Notes: generated by a model not told the origin, from the letters alone. A DNA stretch of 64,000 nucleotides from Tuctoria greenei (GCA_036927565.1 JAYESD010000004.1:86990942-87054941), one strand, 5' to 3'; positions 9,949 through 21,647 are shown, counted from the first letter of the stretch. Translations and numbers: made by a program.

Positions 9949-10637
9949 TAGGACGCCATTGGCACCGTGCCGCTAGAGATCCCCTTCTACTAGCGTGTAT
10001 CTTTTAGCCAATCTGACTATCCAGTCAGCGGATACATCATCGTCAGGAAGGATATTGTCTTTCAAGTAGCTCCGGGTCTCCGATATCCATGCATCGGAGC
10101 TTGCTTGAGCATTTGAGTCTTGTGTGTTGGGTTTCTCGGAGCTTCCACCTACGACCCTTGATGGCTGCCATGGTAACAGGGCCATCGGGACTGCCAGCTT
10201 CGGGGTGCTGGTCTCGCCCCCTTCGCTTAGTTCGGCAGGCTGAGCTGTGGGTTTTGACAACCTCCGGATGAAGGTACCGTCAGGAGTCGGAGCTCCGGTT
10301 GATGCTTTCGTCGAGAGTTCGTCAGCTTCAGCGTTATGGACACGCTGGACATGGTGGAGATCCAGGACTTCAAAGTCTTTCTGAAGCCTCTGGACTTCAA
10401 GGAGATAAGCATCTAGTTGAGGATTGTTATAGGAGCATTCACCCTTCACCTGTTTAATGATGAGCTGCGAATCTCCCTTGACCAACAGCTGCTTGACACC
10501 GTATGATAGTGCCACCTTTAGTCCATAAATGAGTGCTTCATACTCCGCCATGTTGTTGGCCGCCTTGAAGTCAAGGTGGACCATGTATTTTACCTTCTCC
10601 CCAGTTGGAGCGAGGAGAAGGACTCCAGCTCTGGCCC
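9949..10637 (-). pseudogene. pol (aRNH): second (archaeal-type) RNase H and linker, Tat-A pol
   Basis: This is the extra RNase H acquired by Tat-lineage elements, thought to help degrade the RNA template. The first motif, YFDGSMQK, ends at about 10638. It is followed by a TAG stop and a one-base deletion relative to Tat-B, then the domain resumes (NNMAEYEALIYGLKVALS, VKGDSQLIIKQVKGE, HNAEADELSTKAS). The acidic residues of the D-E-D set are recognisable (DGS, AEYEAL, GDSQL). An acidic, proline-rich linker runs from about 10270 to the integrase zinc region. The frame break disables the domain here. Confidence 0.83.
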
Positions 10638-12392
10638 CTACTTTTGCATCGAGCCATCGAAGTAGAGGGTCCAGTGAGGCTCGGTGAAGACCGGAGCCTT
10701 GAGTTCCGGCTTTTTCTCACTAGGGCCCCCAAGGTTTGATGGAGAGGGGGTCCATTCCGCCACAAAGTCCGCCAGTGCTTGACTCTTGATAGCTTGTCTT
10801 TGGACGAATTCAAGATCGAATTCAGCCAATTCCGCTGCCCACATTGCAATATTCCCAGTTGAGTTGGGATTATGCAAGATCGCACGCAGTGGATAAGAAG
10901 TCACCACTGAGATCTTGTGAGCTTGGAAGTAATGGCGAAGCTTCCTGGAGGCGATGAGAACTGCGTAAAGCAGCTTGTGCACCTCTAGGTATCGAGTCTT
11001 GGCATCATGTAGTACTTCGCTGATGAAGTACACTGGGCGTTGGACTGTCTGAACCCTCCCGTAGGGGCCCGGAGCTACCTCCATATCGACCCGGACCCTC
11101 TCGGAGGGGTCCGGACCTGCTTCAGGGACCTCCGGGTCCTTGCTGGAGGAACCCGGAGCTTCTATTGGAGCGACCCGGACCCTCCTGGAGGGGTCCAGAT
11201 CTTCTGGAATAACTCCCTGTAGATCCAAGTCTGGGGGCTAGGACCCAGACTCACCTTCAGGAACCTCCGAACCCTCCCGGAGGGGTCTGGATTCCTGAGC
11301 TTGGGATGGTTCTGGTCTCTCCGCAAACAGGACCATGCTGACAACCTCGTCGGTTGCTGAAATGTAAAGTAGTAAGGGCTCACTAGGGTTCGGAGCTACC
11401 AAGGTTGGTAGGGTGGTGAGGAGCTGCTTTAGCTCCTAGAACGCCTTTTCTGATTTTTCAGACCATTGAAATGGTCCGGACTTCCTCAATAGCTTGAAGA
11501 AGGGTAGCGCCCGTTCCACCAGTCTTGAGATGAGCCGACTGAGGGCGGCTAGACATCCAGTCAATTTTTGGACGTCCTTGATGCGGGCTGGTGGCCGCAT
11601 CTCCTCAATGGCTTTAATCTTCGCCGGATTTACCTCTATGCCCTGGTGGTTTACCAATAAACCAAGAAGCTTTCCGGAGCTAACCCCGAAGACGCACTTG
11701 TGTGGGTTCAGCTTCGTGCGGGTGACCTGCAGCTTGTCGAAGACAGCTTGCAAGGTGTCAAGGAGTGACTCCTTGTCCTTAATCTTGACGATGATGTCAT
11801 CAACATACACTTCCACTACGTCTCTGATGAGCTCTCCAAAGGTTTTGTACATAGATAGTACAAATGTTGAAGCTGCATTCTTGAGACCAAATGGCATGGC
11901 AGTATAGTAGTACAATCCATCTACTGTGATAAAAGAAGTATGTTCTTCATCTTCCCTAGACATTCTGATTTAATGGTACCCAGAATATGCATCTAGGAAA
12001 CACAGTAATTCACACCCGGAGGTGGAACCCACTATCTGATGTATTCTAGGTAGTGTGAATGGATCATTTGGGCATGCCTTATTCAGTGTTGTGTAGTCGA
12101 TACACATCCGAAGCTTCCCGCCAGCCTTGGGTACAACGACTGGGTTTGTGAGCCATTTCTGATGGAAGACTTCTCGAACGAATCCAGCTTCGAGCAACTT
12201 CTTCACTTCTTGCCGTATGAAGTTCTGTCGCTCTATGGATTGCTTCCGAGGCTTCTGATGTACGGGCCGAGCGTCAGCATAGATCTTACGATTATGCTCG
12301 ATCACTTCCCTAGGGATCCCAGGCATTTGCAATGGTTGCCAGGCAAACACGTCGACATTAGCCCGGAGGAAAGTGATGAGCACGAGTTCCTA
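10638..12392 (-). pseudogene. pol (RT-RNH): reverse transcriptase and first RNase H, Tat-A pol
   Basis: This would copy element RNA into DNA. RT motifs in order are FVREVFHQKWLTNPVVVPKA, MCIDYTTLNKACPNDPF, LCFLDAYSGYH, TAMPFGLKNAASTF and the catalytic VYVDDIIVK. The thumb/connection and the first RNase H (PVYFISEVLHDAKTRYLEVHK) follow. Between RT and RNase H lies an insertion of about 80 residues built on palindromic repeats (11051-11291). In-frame stops are TAA at 11970 and TAG at 11436 and near 11240. A TAG at 12390-12392, at the protease/RT border, is also present in Tat-B. Confidence 0.9.
11051..11291. repeat. four GGACCCTCCCGGAGGGGTCC-like palindromes inside pol of Tat-A
   Basis: Near-palindromic 20-bp units start at about 11051, 11093, 11177 and 11269, within the RT-RNase H linker. 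Read as protein on the minus strand, each unit gives a peptide like DPSRRVRV or DPSERVRV. The same four units occupy the same places in Tat-B (58236, 58278, 58362, 58454), so they are old within the family and compatible with the coding frame. Confidence 0.7.
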
Positions 12393-12512
12393 TTTGTCAT
12401 TCAGACCTCCCGATATACGAGTGGTCTGAGCGGCATCTGAACCGATTTGGATGACTTTGATGGGGATGTCGGTGTCGCCGCTTGGTTGAACGCGAGGTGC
12501 GGAGGTTGAGCC

Positions 12513-13184
12513 TCATTGATGAATGCTCGGGGATTTCGGAGCTTGTTCCTGCCTGGATTCTTCCTCATGCGCTGTAGCAAGCACATAAAGTTCCTCCAAA
12601 GCAGTCACTCTGGCAGTACGGTCTCCGCAGATCCGGAGAACGCCAGCTGGTGTTGGCATCTTCAACACCAGGTAGCCATAATGAGCAGCAGCCATGAACT
12701 TGTACAAGGCAGGCCTGCCCAGAATGGCGTTGAAAGGCAAGTTGATCTGAGCGATGTTAAAGATCAACTTCTCAGTGCGATAATTCTCCCGAGTCCCGAA
12801 GGTCATGGGGAGAGTAATGGCACTGAGTGGTGTTATGGCCCCCGAACCTACTCCGGAGAAAGGTCGGGAGGGACGAAGGTCAGAAGGTCGGAGCTGAAGC
12901 TTGTCAAAAGCTACGAAGCTTATGAGGTTCAGCCTCGAACCTTCGTCCACCATTACATGGTGGAGTTGAATGTTATTGATGGTCGGAGATACCATCAATG
13001 GTAGTTGACCAGCTCCGATCATGTTCTGAGGGCAGTCTGAAGCATCAAAAGCAATGGTGGTGTCCATCCACTTTCGATGAGGCTCCACCCTGGCTGTAGG
13101 AGCTACTGATGCCATGTCCCGTCGCATGGTCTTGAGGACACGACGAGAGGTGATGTCCCACGAACCACCAAAGATGGTGTTCAT
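12513..13184 (-). pseudogene. pol (PR): retropepsin-like aspartic protease, Tat-A pol
   Basis: This would cleave the gag-pol polyprotein. The region carries FDASDCPQNMIGAGQLPLMV, the active-site segment VMVDEGSRLNLIS (Asp followed by EGS, where DGGS-like is usual), and the C-terminal LIFNIAQINLPFNAILGRPA (ILGRP flap end). It is in the same frame as the second half of gag. An in-frame stop ends the open stretch at 12513. About 40 codons further is the TAG shared with Tat-B. Confidence 0.82.
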
Positions 13185-14808
13185 GGTCTTCCGACGCTCA
13201 TTGTCAGAGACGTCGGAGTCATCATCGACAGAGGTGTAAACAGCCTTCAGGACCCTTTTAGGGTCCTGGAAGCCTAACTCCTCTTCAGACAGAGCTTCAT
13301 CGACCTTCTGTTTTTCTTCCCTCTAACGGAAAGGAACTTCTTCCCGGTGCTTGTTGTAGCGCTCGGCAAGGTTTTGGACCTCCCGGCACTCCTCCAAGTT
13401 GTGATTGTTCGACTTGTGGATGGGACACCACACTTTGGCGTTCCCACCGTCTTCAGAGGACGACCGAGGTCGTTTCTCGGGGCGTGGCCCCCGGCCACCC
13501 GGAGCTGCTGCAGCCACAATAGTAGATGTGCCGGCCGACGACTTATTCTTGCTGTTGGACTTTTTCTTCTTTTTGCCACTCCCGGAGGTAGTGGCTTCGC
13601 CTTTGGAGGATTTTTTCCCATCCTCCGGAGGTGGTTTGGAGTGCATTTCACGGCCCTCCGCAGCTTTGGCACACTTGTCTGCCAGGCTGAAGAGCTCCGT
13701 GACGCTGGTGATCTCCTTGATCGCCAGCTTCTCCAGCATCTTCTTATCTCGTATGCCTTGTCTAAATGCCACGATAACAGAGGCGCTAGAGATAGAAGGA
13801 ATGGTGTTTCATACCTGGGAGAACCTCTGGATGAATGAGCGCAGGGATTCTCCCCCCTTCTGCACGACTGCAAAAAGGTCCAATTCAGTGCCTGGTCGGG
13901 TGTATGAACTCCCGAAATTGGCGGTGAACTGTTGGCACAATTCCTCCCAACTATTGATAGAGTTGTGAGGGAGGCTCATGAACCAAGACCTGGCGGTCCT
14001 AGCCAAGGCCACTGGGAAGTAGTTGGCCATTACGGCCTCGTTACCTCCGGTCGCAAGGATTGTAGTGGTGTAAATTTGGAGAAACTCAGCGGTATTGACA
14101 GTCCCGTCAAATTTCTCCGGCAGGTGAGGCCGGAACTTTTGTGGCCATCTGACCATGCATAGGTGCATGGCCAGTGCAGAACAGCCTCCTCCTACTCCTT
14201 CAGGAGCAGAAATGTTTCGAGCATATCGCCTTTCGCGAGCATGCTTCGATATGGACATGACCGTCCTGTTGACAGTAACGGCGATCAAGCTCCGCCCGGA
14301 GGTCATGAGTTGAAAGCCTAGTTACCATATGAGTGCGTCGCGCCCCAGAAGGTAGCGACGTAACTTGCTGTGACGCAACACGCCTCCTTTTTTGGGAAGC
14401 ATGCGGACCAAGCCTGCCCGACACAGTCCGGCGCTGCGACGGGGCCCGCCCCAAAGGGGGAGGACCTTGGTTGTTGATGCGGTCGGCTGCTACTACAACC
14501 AGATGTTCCACATCAGCCCTCCACTGCTCCATTGCACCCTGGGAAGCACCTGAAGGTGGTGGACGTTGGAGGAGAGCACGCGCTGCATGAAGCACGTGTT
14601 CAGGGTTGTTGTTATTCACTGATGCGGTGACCGATGCCTATGCACTGTCACGCTGCTCAACTTGACGTGCTGGTGCAGGCGGTGGCGGTGGAGGCATGAC
14701 TCCTGCTGGAGCCATGGCACCTGCTAGTTGCTGCATGTTGGAGGGATTGCCCCCAATAGGTTGAACAGCAGGGTTGCCGTTGGATGATCCAGCAGCTGAG
14801 TTCACCAT
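13185..14808 (-). pseudogene. gag: gag, Tat-A
   Basis: The capsid/nucleocapsid polyprotein starts at ATG 14806-14808, just inside the PBS. A low-complexity N-terminus leads to RLSTHDLRAELD, then the retrotransposon gag core (WPQKFRPHLPEKFDGTVNTA, then SWEELCQQFTANFGSSYTRP), a Lys-rich stretch and a C/H zinc-like motif (WCPIHKSNNHNLEEC). Breaks: TAG near 14638, a +1 shift near 14242, TGA at 13809-13811 (CGA in Tat-B) and TAG at 13323-13325 (CAG in Tat-B). The last part shares the protease frame, consistent with one gag-pol polyprotein in the ancestor. Confidence 0.85.
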
Positions 14809-14826
14809 ACTTGAAATCTCGGGCTA

Positions 14827-14844
14827 CCCCTTCCTGGCGCGCAA
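14827..14844 (-). other. primer binding site, Tat-A
   Basis: Two bases inside the 5' LTR, the minus strand reads TTGCGCGCCAGGAAGGGG. The better-kept Tat-B site reads TGGCGCGCCAGGTAGGGG. From memory of plant tRNA sequences, the latter complements the 3' end of a tRNA-Arg (ending CCTGGCGCG plus CCA). The tRNA identity is an inference. Confidence 0.65.
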
Positions 14845-14846
14845 AC

Positions 14847-15712
14847 TGTCGGTGTTTGGATTCAGCAGATCAGTAGATCGAGGAGTTGTAGTTCAGTAAT
14901 GGGCGTGCAGAGATTCAAGAAGGTGAAAGACAATTGTACACAGAGATTTACATGGTGCGGGCCGCCTGAGCGTAATACCCTACTCCACGGGGTGTGTTGG
15001 TGTTGTATTAAGCGTGTGACTCTAGAAGAAGCTCCAGAAGAAGAAGCTTGTCTAGCTCAGGGAGTTCAGTAGTGGTCTGGAACCGTCCCTTGTGTATCGT
15101 CGGTCAGTCCTTTTATAGTACAAGGACTGGTCGTTACACCGTTAGCCTGTCCCGACATGTGGCCCCAGCGGTTACACATGCTTGATACACAATTAATGAG
15201 GTTAATTACCCTTAATAGCCCGGTAACGGGCCTTGGCAGTGCCGTTACCAGTATTAAGGGCCATCTGATCGTGTGTCATTAATATGGTATTAATGACACT
15301 TAATCGGGTCTTGAAGTCTTTGATTGCTCCTTGAAGGTCTGGAGCCGTTGGGGGGACCACCAGCCTGATTGTCGAAGTTGAAGGTCCGGCGGTCGCCACG
15401 TGGCAGCTCTGGAGCTTACCATCATGGACGGGTAGGTCCAGTGTTGTTGGACACGTGTCAGTACTAGAGCTTCCCTCGGTCTGGGGTTAGGTCCGGGGGT
15501 GCCATACTGGTATTCCGTCCGGAGCTTTCCCATGTGTGGGTGATAGCTCCGGTCTTATGATACACGTGGCGGGCCTGGGTCTAAGCACGTCGGGGAAGCA
15601 AGCCCGGTTACGCCTGACATGTGGGGCCTTTGGAGGTCTTCAAATCTGGTAGATGGAGTTTCCTTATGATCTTTGCAATCCCAAGGGGTATCCAGTATGT
15701 AGGGTACTGACA
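14847..15712 (-). repeat. 5' LTR of Tat-A (866 bp)
   Basis: The right copy of the LTR is the 5' end of the element, followed on the plus strand by the target duplication GAACT (15713-15717). A TATA-in-hairpin lies at 15105-15129 and the 12-bp inverted repeat at 15273-15299. By eye the two Tat-A LTRs differ at several percent of sites plus an 18-bp gap, more than the two Tat-B LTRs do, which suggests an older insertion. Confidence 0.92.
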
Positions 15713-16096
15713 GAACTGGTGTTTCCCGTCCATCCCTCGACTCTCTCGATGGGTCATAGACACGCCCTAGAAGCTCTGGCTCGCCCGGAGGGCGCATAGG
15801 GCATGGTACGCGATTGGACGGCTGTCAAACCATGATGCGCCAACCTGCACACATTTATTATTGGATGAGAAAACTGTTAATAGAATTAGATAATGAAGCA
15901 AAGTAAAATAAACACTCTACCTCTGCATACTGCGCCTCTGTCAAGTACATGTCGGCCACATCCTTGTACTGCTGTAACACCCTAGCCACTATGGGCCTGA
16001 CGATCGTTACTTCTGGCAGCTCTCTAGGATCACAGACTAGCCCCACAGACAAACACTAGTCTTTTTTGCGCATTTTGTCCTCACTCGTGCGCACCC

Positions 16097-16212
16097 GGGA
16101 AAATTTCTGGGTCGGTCACCCATCCGCAAATTGCTCCAGGCCAAGCACGCTTAACCTCAAAGTTCTTTGCAGGTGACCTTCCAGAAAATAAGGTATACCT
16201 TGGTGGTATGGG
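16097..16212 (-). other. 5S rRNA-derived segment in the Cassandra 3' LTR
   Basis: The minus strand contains GGTTAAGCGTGCTTGG and GGATGGGTGACC, which are the internal promoter core and downstream part of plant 5S rRNA. The flanks are only loosely 5S-like. In Cassandra this segment can drive RNA polymerase III transcription; it is not a functional ribosomal 5S gene. Confidence 0.8.
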
Positions 16213-16579
16213 TATTCTATCAATCCTATTACGCTTTGAGTTAGGATGTCACAATCCACCCCTTTTAGAAGACCGACGTCCTCGTCGGTCAACTCCCAAG
16301 CCAGGAACGTCTCCTCTTGACCACGTTCATACATTCAGTACTGGCATACATATCATACCGTGTCCCTCCTAGAGGACCCACGTGTCATGCGTACGTACCC
16401 ACGTCCCTGACCCGTACGCACCCGTGAAACCGCAAGGGTCGGCTCTAATACCATTTTGTAACACCCCAGCCACTACGGGCCTGACGGTCGTTACTTCTAG
16501 CAGCTCTCTAGGATCACAGACTAGCCCCACAGACCAACACTAGTCTTTTCTGTGCATTTTGTCCTCACTCGTGCGCACC

Positions 16580-16695
16580 CAGGAAAACTTCCCGCTTCGG
16601 TCACCCATCCGCAAATTGCTCCAGGCTAAGCACGCTTAACCTCAAAGTTCTTTGGAGGTGAGCTTCCGGAAAAGAAGGTATACCTTGGTGGTATG
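16580..16695 (-). other. 5S rRNA-derived segment in the Cassandra 5' LTR
   Basis: This is the second copy of the 5S-like stretch, with the same GTTAAGCGTGCTTAG-like box (one change from the other LTR) and GGATGGGTGACC. Being in the 5' LTR, it is the copy placed to start element RNA. Confidence 0.8.
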
Positions 16696-17989
16696 AGTAT
16701 TCTATCAATCCTATTAAGCCTTGAGTTAGGATGTCACAACTGCTCGGCTCACCCTCGTCAGGATGCAACTTGAAGTACGCCTTCATAGCTTGAATGCGGG
16801 CGTTCAATATTGACTACATCACGAGCTTCCTAGCATTCCTATGGAAGACGGAACGATCATGATCCAACTTCAGACATCATCGTCCAAACGGTATCGTGCC
16901 TGAAAGAAGAAATATAATAGTAAATGTATTTAATCTATAATAGATTTGTATTCTTCAAACTTACCATGAAGTCATGCCACACAGCCTCCTAGCGGTTGCC
17001 GTGAGCAACGTCGTGAACCGTAGCATAATCGTCCCAAGATGTAGCAGCGACTCTGTTCACTACATTGGGGTAGTGCAAATGGACTAGATGGCCCAAGACA
17101 CTGTTCATATGCTGGTGGTGTCCCTGACCCGTGAACGACGAATCGTACCAAGATCTGATAGAGGATTCTCAATTAATACATATATAACTCTAAAATATCT
17201 ATGTTGAATTGTTAGAGAGTTACTTACCTATCCCCATCTGGACGAATAACGATTTGAATGTCTGAGTTTGCAGGAGCTAGAGGAAGAGGCACGTAGTGGC
17301 TGCTCCTAGTCGACCGCCTCGAAAACAACTCCACATTAGGTGACTCAGAAGAGGGGTCACCCGACTGGACTGGCTCGCTAGTGAGCTCCAAAGCAGGCTC
17401 CGAAATGTGGTCAGCCTGCGGTGGCCGAAGAGTACCCCAAGCCTCTGAGTCCTCGGACGTAGAGTCGTCCTGACAATTTTAAATATTCATAATCTAGATT
17501 AAAGAATTAATTATATAATTTATGTAATTAAATGTTATTGACGTGTCGTGACCGCTGTACAGGTCTGTGTGACATCTCGAGTAGATGGCTCAGCAACTGA
17601 GCCCGTCTACCCCCGCTAAGATGACTGCTGTGGAAGACCTCGTCGGGTCTCGTGGCCAGAAAGCCTCATGCCCCCCGTCGTCTGCTACTCGATGACATTC
17701 TGTTTAAAGGAAAATTTGCTCATGAATTTAAAGGAAAGTATAGAAGAGGAAAGAAGAGATGAAGGAAATGTTATTTGTACTCAATTTCAAAATTTATTAG
17801 TATCACAGTCATGTACTCTACTCCTTCAATCAGAATATCGATCTTCTATCATGGTTGTTGCCCATTTTTGTTTTCATATCTCACGAGTCTCTACATCTTC
17901 TGCATCTCCAACTAAGTTATTGAGTCCTAGACCATGCTCGACAACAAAAGAGTCCGACAACTCTTGTTCTTGCTAAACAACATCAACCC

Positions 17990-20900
17990 CATCATCAAGG
18001 TATCCAACATTGTCTGGTGTATATAACCGCTCACGAGGATTCATCTTCTGTACAACCCACCAAGCCTTAAGCTTTTTGCATGGATAATGTAGATAATACA
18101 CTTGCTCGACTTGGTCTGCGAGGACAAAGGTGTTGCAGGCTCGTAGTCAGTCCTTATGTTTGACTTCTACCATACCAAATCGGTTTTGTCGAGTTCTATT
18201 GTTATGATGAAACCAATCGTAGTAAAAAAAAGACTACTTTAAGGTCCTTATTGCCGGTAAAACTGAATTCAAGGATTTTTTTAATGCTCCTATAATAATT
18301 AGTTTCACGTCCTTCGGCGTCAACTGCCCTCGTCACAACTCCGATGTTAGATGTTGCTCTGAGAGGATGGAGAGCTTCAAATTGAGTTGAACAAAATTGG
18401 AACTCATTGATGTAGTATCGACTGTAACTTTTAACTTTAATCGATCCGTAGGACATTTGTCACATATCTTATTTTTTGCAGTGTCTAACATATGAAGTTA
18501 GAAGACTATTTTATGCTATACACGTAATTACTAAGAGAAACAAGACAAGAGAATGTTACATGAACTTGAAACCAGGATTGGAAGTTTGGCCCTCCATTTA
18601 CTCCATAATGTTGCATCGATTGTATTTGCCTGCTCGTAGGTTGCTGCTTAGATTTCTAATTTTGTTGATCGAACTCACTAAATAAGAAAAAACGGAATGA
18701 TTATCATATATGTGTAACATAGCATGCTAATTAGTATAGATATTGAACAAAGACTTACTGAAAATATTTGTCCATCTGTCTATATTAGCGTACATGTATA
18801 GCAAAGCAGCCGTCTTATCTTCTGTTGAAGCATTGTAGCTCGTTCCACTACAAACAGTGGTGCCTCTCATTTGAAAATGGAGAGGTCGCTACAAAGAGGT
18901 GTTTCATCCATATTGTACTGCGACATGGAAGCATTAACATTGTGTTCTTCTGCAAAATAGACACTTGAAAAGTATCCTATCTCCTGAAGGGTAAATACTT
19001 CGGCGATGCATCCTCCAACTCATGCCTGATTGCGAACCATTAGTTTAAGACATCTGAGTGCTCTTTCAATGTGATACATTCACCTATATTGCATAGGGTT
19101 TCCCACTTTAGCTTCATATGGAAGATGGATTAAGAGATGTTGTATGGGATTGAAGAACCCTGGAGGAAAAACTTTTTCCATCTTACATAAAAGCACTGAT
19201 ATCTCCCTTTTCAACTTCTCCATCATCTCCTTTGTGATTTCTTTAGCACAAAGCTGCCTATAAAAGTATCTAAACTCGGCTAACACCTTCCGCACTGCAT
19301 CGTCAAGATAGCACCGAAGCATAACCAACAGAAGTCATTCCATGATTATATGATAATCATGACTCTTCAACCCTGTGAGATTTCTAGTCTTAACATTCAC
19401 GGCTCCTCTCAGGCAAGCAGCATATCCGTCTGGAAATTTCAACCTTTTCAATCAGTTCCAGACTTCTTTCTTTTCTTTTGGTCGAATCCAAAAAGAAGCA
19501 CGCGGTTGGCCACTAGCTTCCGAGAGCTCAAGAGTTGGATGGTTACAAACCTCTACCAAATCCCCTCGAGCCTTTATATTGTCTTTTGTTCTTGCCGTCA
19601 TATCCAAGCATGTGCTTATGATGCATTCTCCCATGTTACGTTCTTGGTGCATGACATCAATGTTATGCATTAGGATTAAGGACTTCACATACGATAACTC
19701 CCATAGTGCACATATATGAGTCCAATTGTGGTTCTCTTCATAACAACAAAATATGCAAGACCACCTTCATTTGGCACTAAGTTGTTCAACTGTTCAGCAA
19801 TCTTTGACCCGTTGAGACGTTGCGGTGGTCCTTTTTGATAACGGTGTTCTTCGTGAAAGCATTTCTCTATTTTCTAAATATATGATTGGGCAGTAACCAA
19901 CGTCTATGGCAAACAAAGTAGAGCCACTATGACTTCGATGAAAACATTCTGTGTCCAAAGCACATATCGGACATGTCAAACGACCATGAGTGCTCTAGCC
20001 AGAATCCATACCCTGAAAAGTCATGAACATACCACAAGTATGCAGCTCAAAGGTTGAATTTCAGTTTTTTATAACAGTCGTACGCTTCAACTCCTGTCCA
20101 TAACATTTTCAACTCTTCAATCGACGACTTCAACATCAGGTTCAATCGTGAACCAAAATGATCCGGTCTAGGTACAATAAGGCAAAGAAACATGAACTCA
20201 TACTTTATACCAATAGATGGTGGTAAATTGTACGGAATAACGAACACTGGCCAACAAGAGTATGTTATAGCGTTTGTAATGAATGATGAGAAGTCATCTA
20301 TCGCCAACCCGATGTGAATATTTCTTGCGTCATTGGCGGAATCTGGATCGAAGCGGTCAAGCTTCTTCCATGCCTCACAGTCGGACGGGTGCACCATCAT
20401 TCTGTTGTTCTCACGTAGACCTTATTTATGTCACCTCATGTGTCTGGCTGTTTTTTTGGAGAGAAACAAGCGCTTCAACCTAGGAGTGATAGACAAGTAG
20501 CAAAGCTGCTTCTGTCGACTTCAGTCATTAGTTTTGTACCGTCATCATTAACCACTTCAACAAATCTCGCTTTATCATATTTTAAGAACTTGTTCTCATT
20601 GGCATGCTCTTTCCAGAAAAGTATGAAGTTGTCCGGGCACATATCAATCTTCTCCTATCTCCTACCAAGACCAAAAATCAATTTATTAGACTGATACATA
20701 TCTTTAGGAACATTATTGGGCTGCAGAAGGATGTCGTTGATCAATTTAATGAGATCGTTGTAGTAGTTATTGGAGAAGAAATACTTAGACTTAATTGCCA
20801 TAAATCTAGTCATGAAAGTGAGAAGCGTCACTTCGGTGTGTTCATGCAACGACTCTTCTGAAGCTTTGAGAAGCGTGAACAACGTTTCAACCTTGTTGTA

Positions 20901-21243
20901 GGAGGATCCTCCGTCAATTCACGATTTATGACTTCAAGCATCTCGTTCATCCTATCAATCCCCGTGCTGTCAGCCTCATCTCGATGGCTTGAAAAGATGT
21001 CTTGCCGTGAAAGGTCCACACCTCATAACATTGCATGAAACCATTTCGACACAAGTGGAACATTAACGTCACATTATTGAGACACTTCGCATTCTGACAT
21101 TTGATACATGAGCACTACACCTTACTTTTGTTTGACCACGGAAAATCTCGTTGTATAAAAGCATCCGTCTTGGTGAACCACTCCTCTGAGTGATCCACAT
21201 CCTTTTTTCAAGCAGTATACATCCAAGTGCAGTCTTCAGCCAT
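17990..21243 (-). pseudogene. CACTA TNPD-like transposase (tnp2 family)
   Basis: This is the main transposase of an En/Spm-like element, read leftward. The presumed start is ATG 21241-21243 (MAEDCTWMYTA). Domain order: a Transpos_assoc-like N-terminus (DHSEEWFTKTDAFIQRDF, then CQNAKCLNN and HLCRNGFM); tnp2 core at 20400-20047 (HPSDCEAWKKLDRFDPD, YSCWPVFVIPYNLPP) and 19688-19452 (HNIDVMHQERNMGE); a DUF4218-like part at 19328-19080 (LLCKMEKVFPPGFFNPIQH); and a DUF4216-like part at 18456-18202 (GVVTRAVDAEG, ETNYYRSIKKILEF), ending near 18000 (LADQVEQVYYLHYP). Stops and shifts occur throughout, so it is a fossil. Confidence 0.85.
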
Positions 21244-21529
21244 ATTTTAGCATACCTTCAAAGAAGACAAATCATGATTAGTTTATTTTTGATGTTATGT
21301 CACGATCCTAAAACTAGACAGATATGTCCTAAACCTACCCAAGAGTGACTGAGGCAATGTGCTTATGATGAGACACGAGATCCAAATCCGGACAAAATTT
21401 TGGCTGCATAATCCCGCTGTTCTCCAACTACATGCCCAAAAATGGTGCAGCAGAGAACATCAGGGTTATGCTGTCGAAATCACGTTAAGATCTGGAGCCC
21501 ATACCTAGCTCGTCATAAATGTAACACCC
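21244..21529. other. 5' flank of the CACTA TNPD gene, no gene seen
   Basis: These 286 bp lie between the transposase start and the gypsy LTR. They should be CACTA 5' non-coding sequence by position. I see no terminal CACTA repeat and no open frame. The last five bases before the LTR are ATAAA, the expected left half of gypsy C's target duplication, but its right half is not in the window. Confidence 0.4.
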
Positions 21530-21647
21530 TTATTTTTATGCATCATGCATTGCATACATCATTAAATATGTTTAACATTAATCCACATAAGGAGGAACAA
21601 GTTTAAAATGAATTAGAAACAAAACCGCACTAAGAAGTTCTGAGAAG

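Larger units (their letters stand above)
3002..15712 (-). mobile_element. Tat-A: complete Tat-lineage Ty3/gypsy retrotransposon (12.7 kb)
   Basis: Two LTRs (3002-3883 and 14847-15712) begin TGTCG and end in TGACA or CGACA, and a perfect 5-bp target duplication GAACT flanks the element. Gag, protease, RT, RNase H, a second RNase H and integrase run on the minus strand from 14808 to 8854. An antisense spliced gene lies at 4421-7532 on the plus strand. Lineage call: the extra RNase H and the antisense gene are known Tat-clade traits. The internal frames carry at least two frameshifts and many stops, so this copy is not autonomous. The right LTR lacks about 18 bp near its start relative to the left one. 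Confidence 0.93.
15973..16738 (-). mobile_element. Cassandra TRIM retrotransposon, complete (766 bp)
   Basis: LTRs of about 281 bp (15973-16253 and 16457-16738) flank roughly 200 bp without coding capacity. The perfect target duplication ACTGC is at 15968-15972 and 16739-16743. On the minus strand the PBS is TGGTATTAGAGCC (complement of 16441-16453, initiator-Met type) and the polypurine tract is the complement of 16255-16268. Each LTR carries a 5S rRNA-like stretch, the hallmark of Cassandra. As a non-autonomous element it would need another element's enzymes. It sits inside an exon of the CACTA transposase. Confidence 0.92.
15713..17660 (-). pseudogene. CACTA TNPA-like / plant transposase (Ptta/En/Spm) gene
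   Basis: This is the second gene of an En/Spm-type DNA transposon. Minus-strand exons encode HHQHMNSVLGHLVHLHYPNV and WDDYATVHDVAHGN, then ARYRLDDDV, HDRSVFHRNARKLVM and NARIQAMKAYFKLHPDEG, then YKDVADMYLTEAQYAE, in the order of the plant transposase (Ptta) domain. Three introns with GT-AG borders are visible: 17155-17227, 16900-16964 and 15845-15920. A stop and a frameshift near 16870, another stop near 16817 and the Cassandra insertion (15973-16738) kill the gene. Tat-A splits the next exon at 15712. Confidence 0.72.

Noticed and set aside
16097..16695. 5S ribosomal RNA genes
   Set aside because: Only the promoter core and a downstream block match 5S rRNA; both copies lie inside Cassandra LTRs, so they are derived segments.
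17668..17976. 102-codon plus-strand frame
   Set aside because: It lies opposite the junction of the two minus-strand CACTA genes and has no family likeness.
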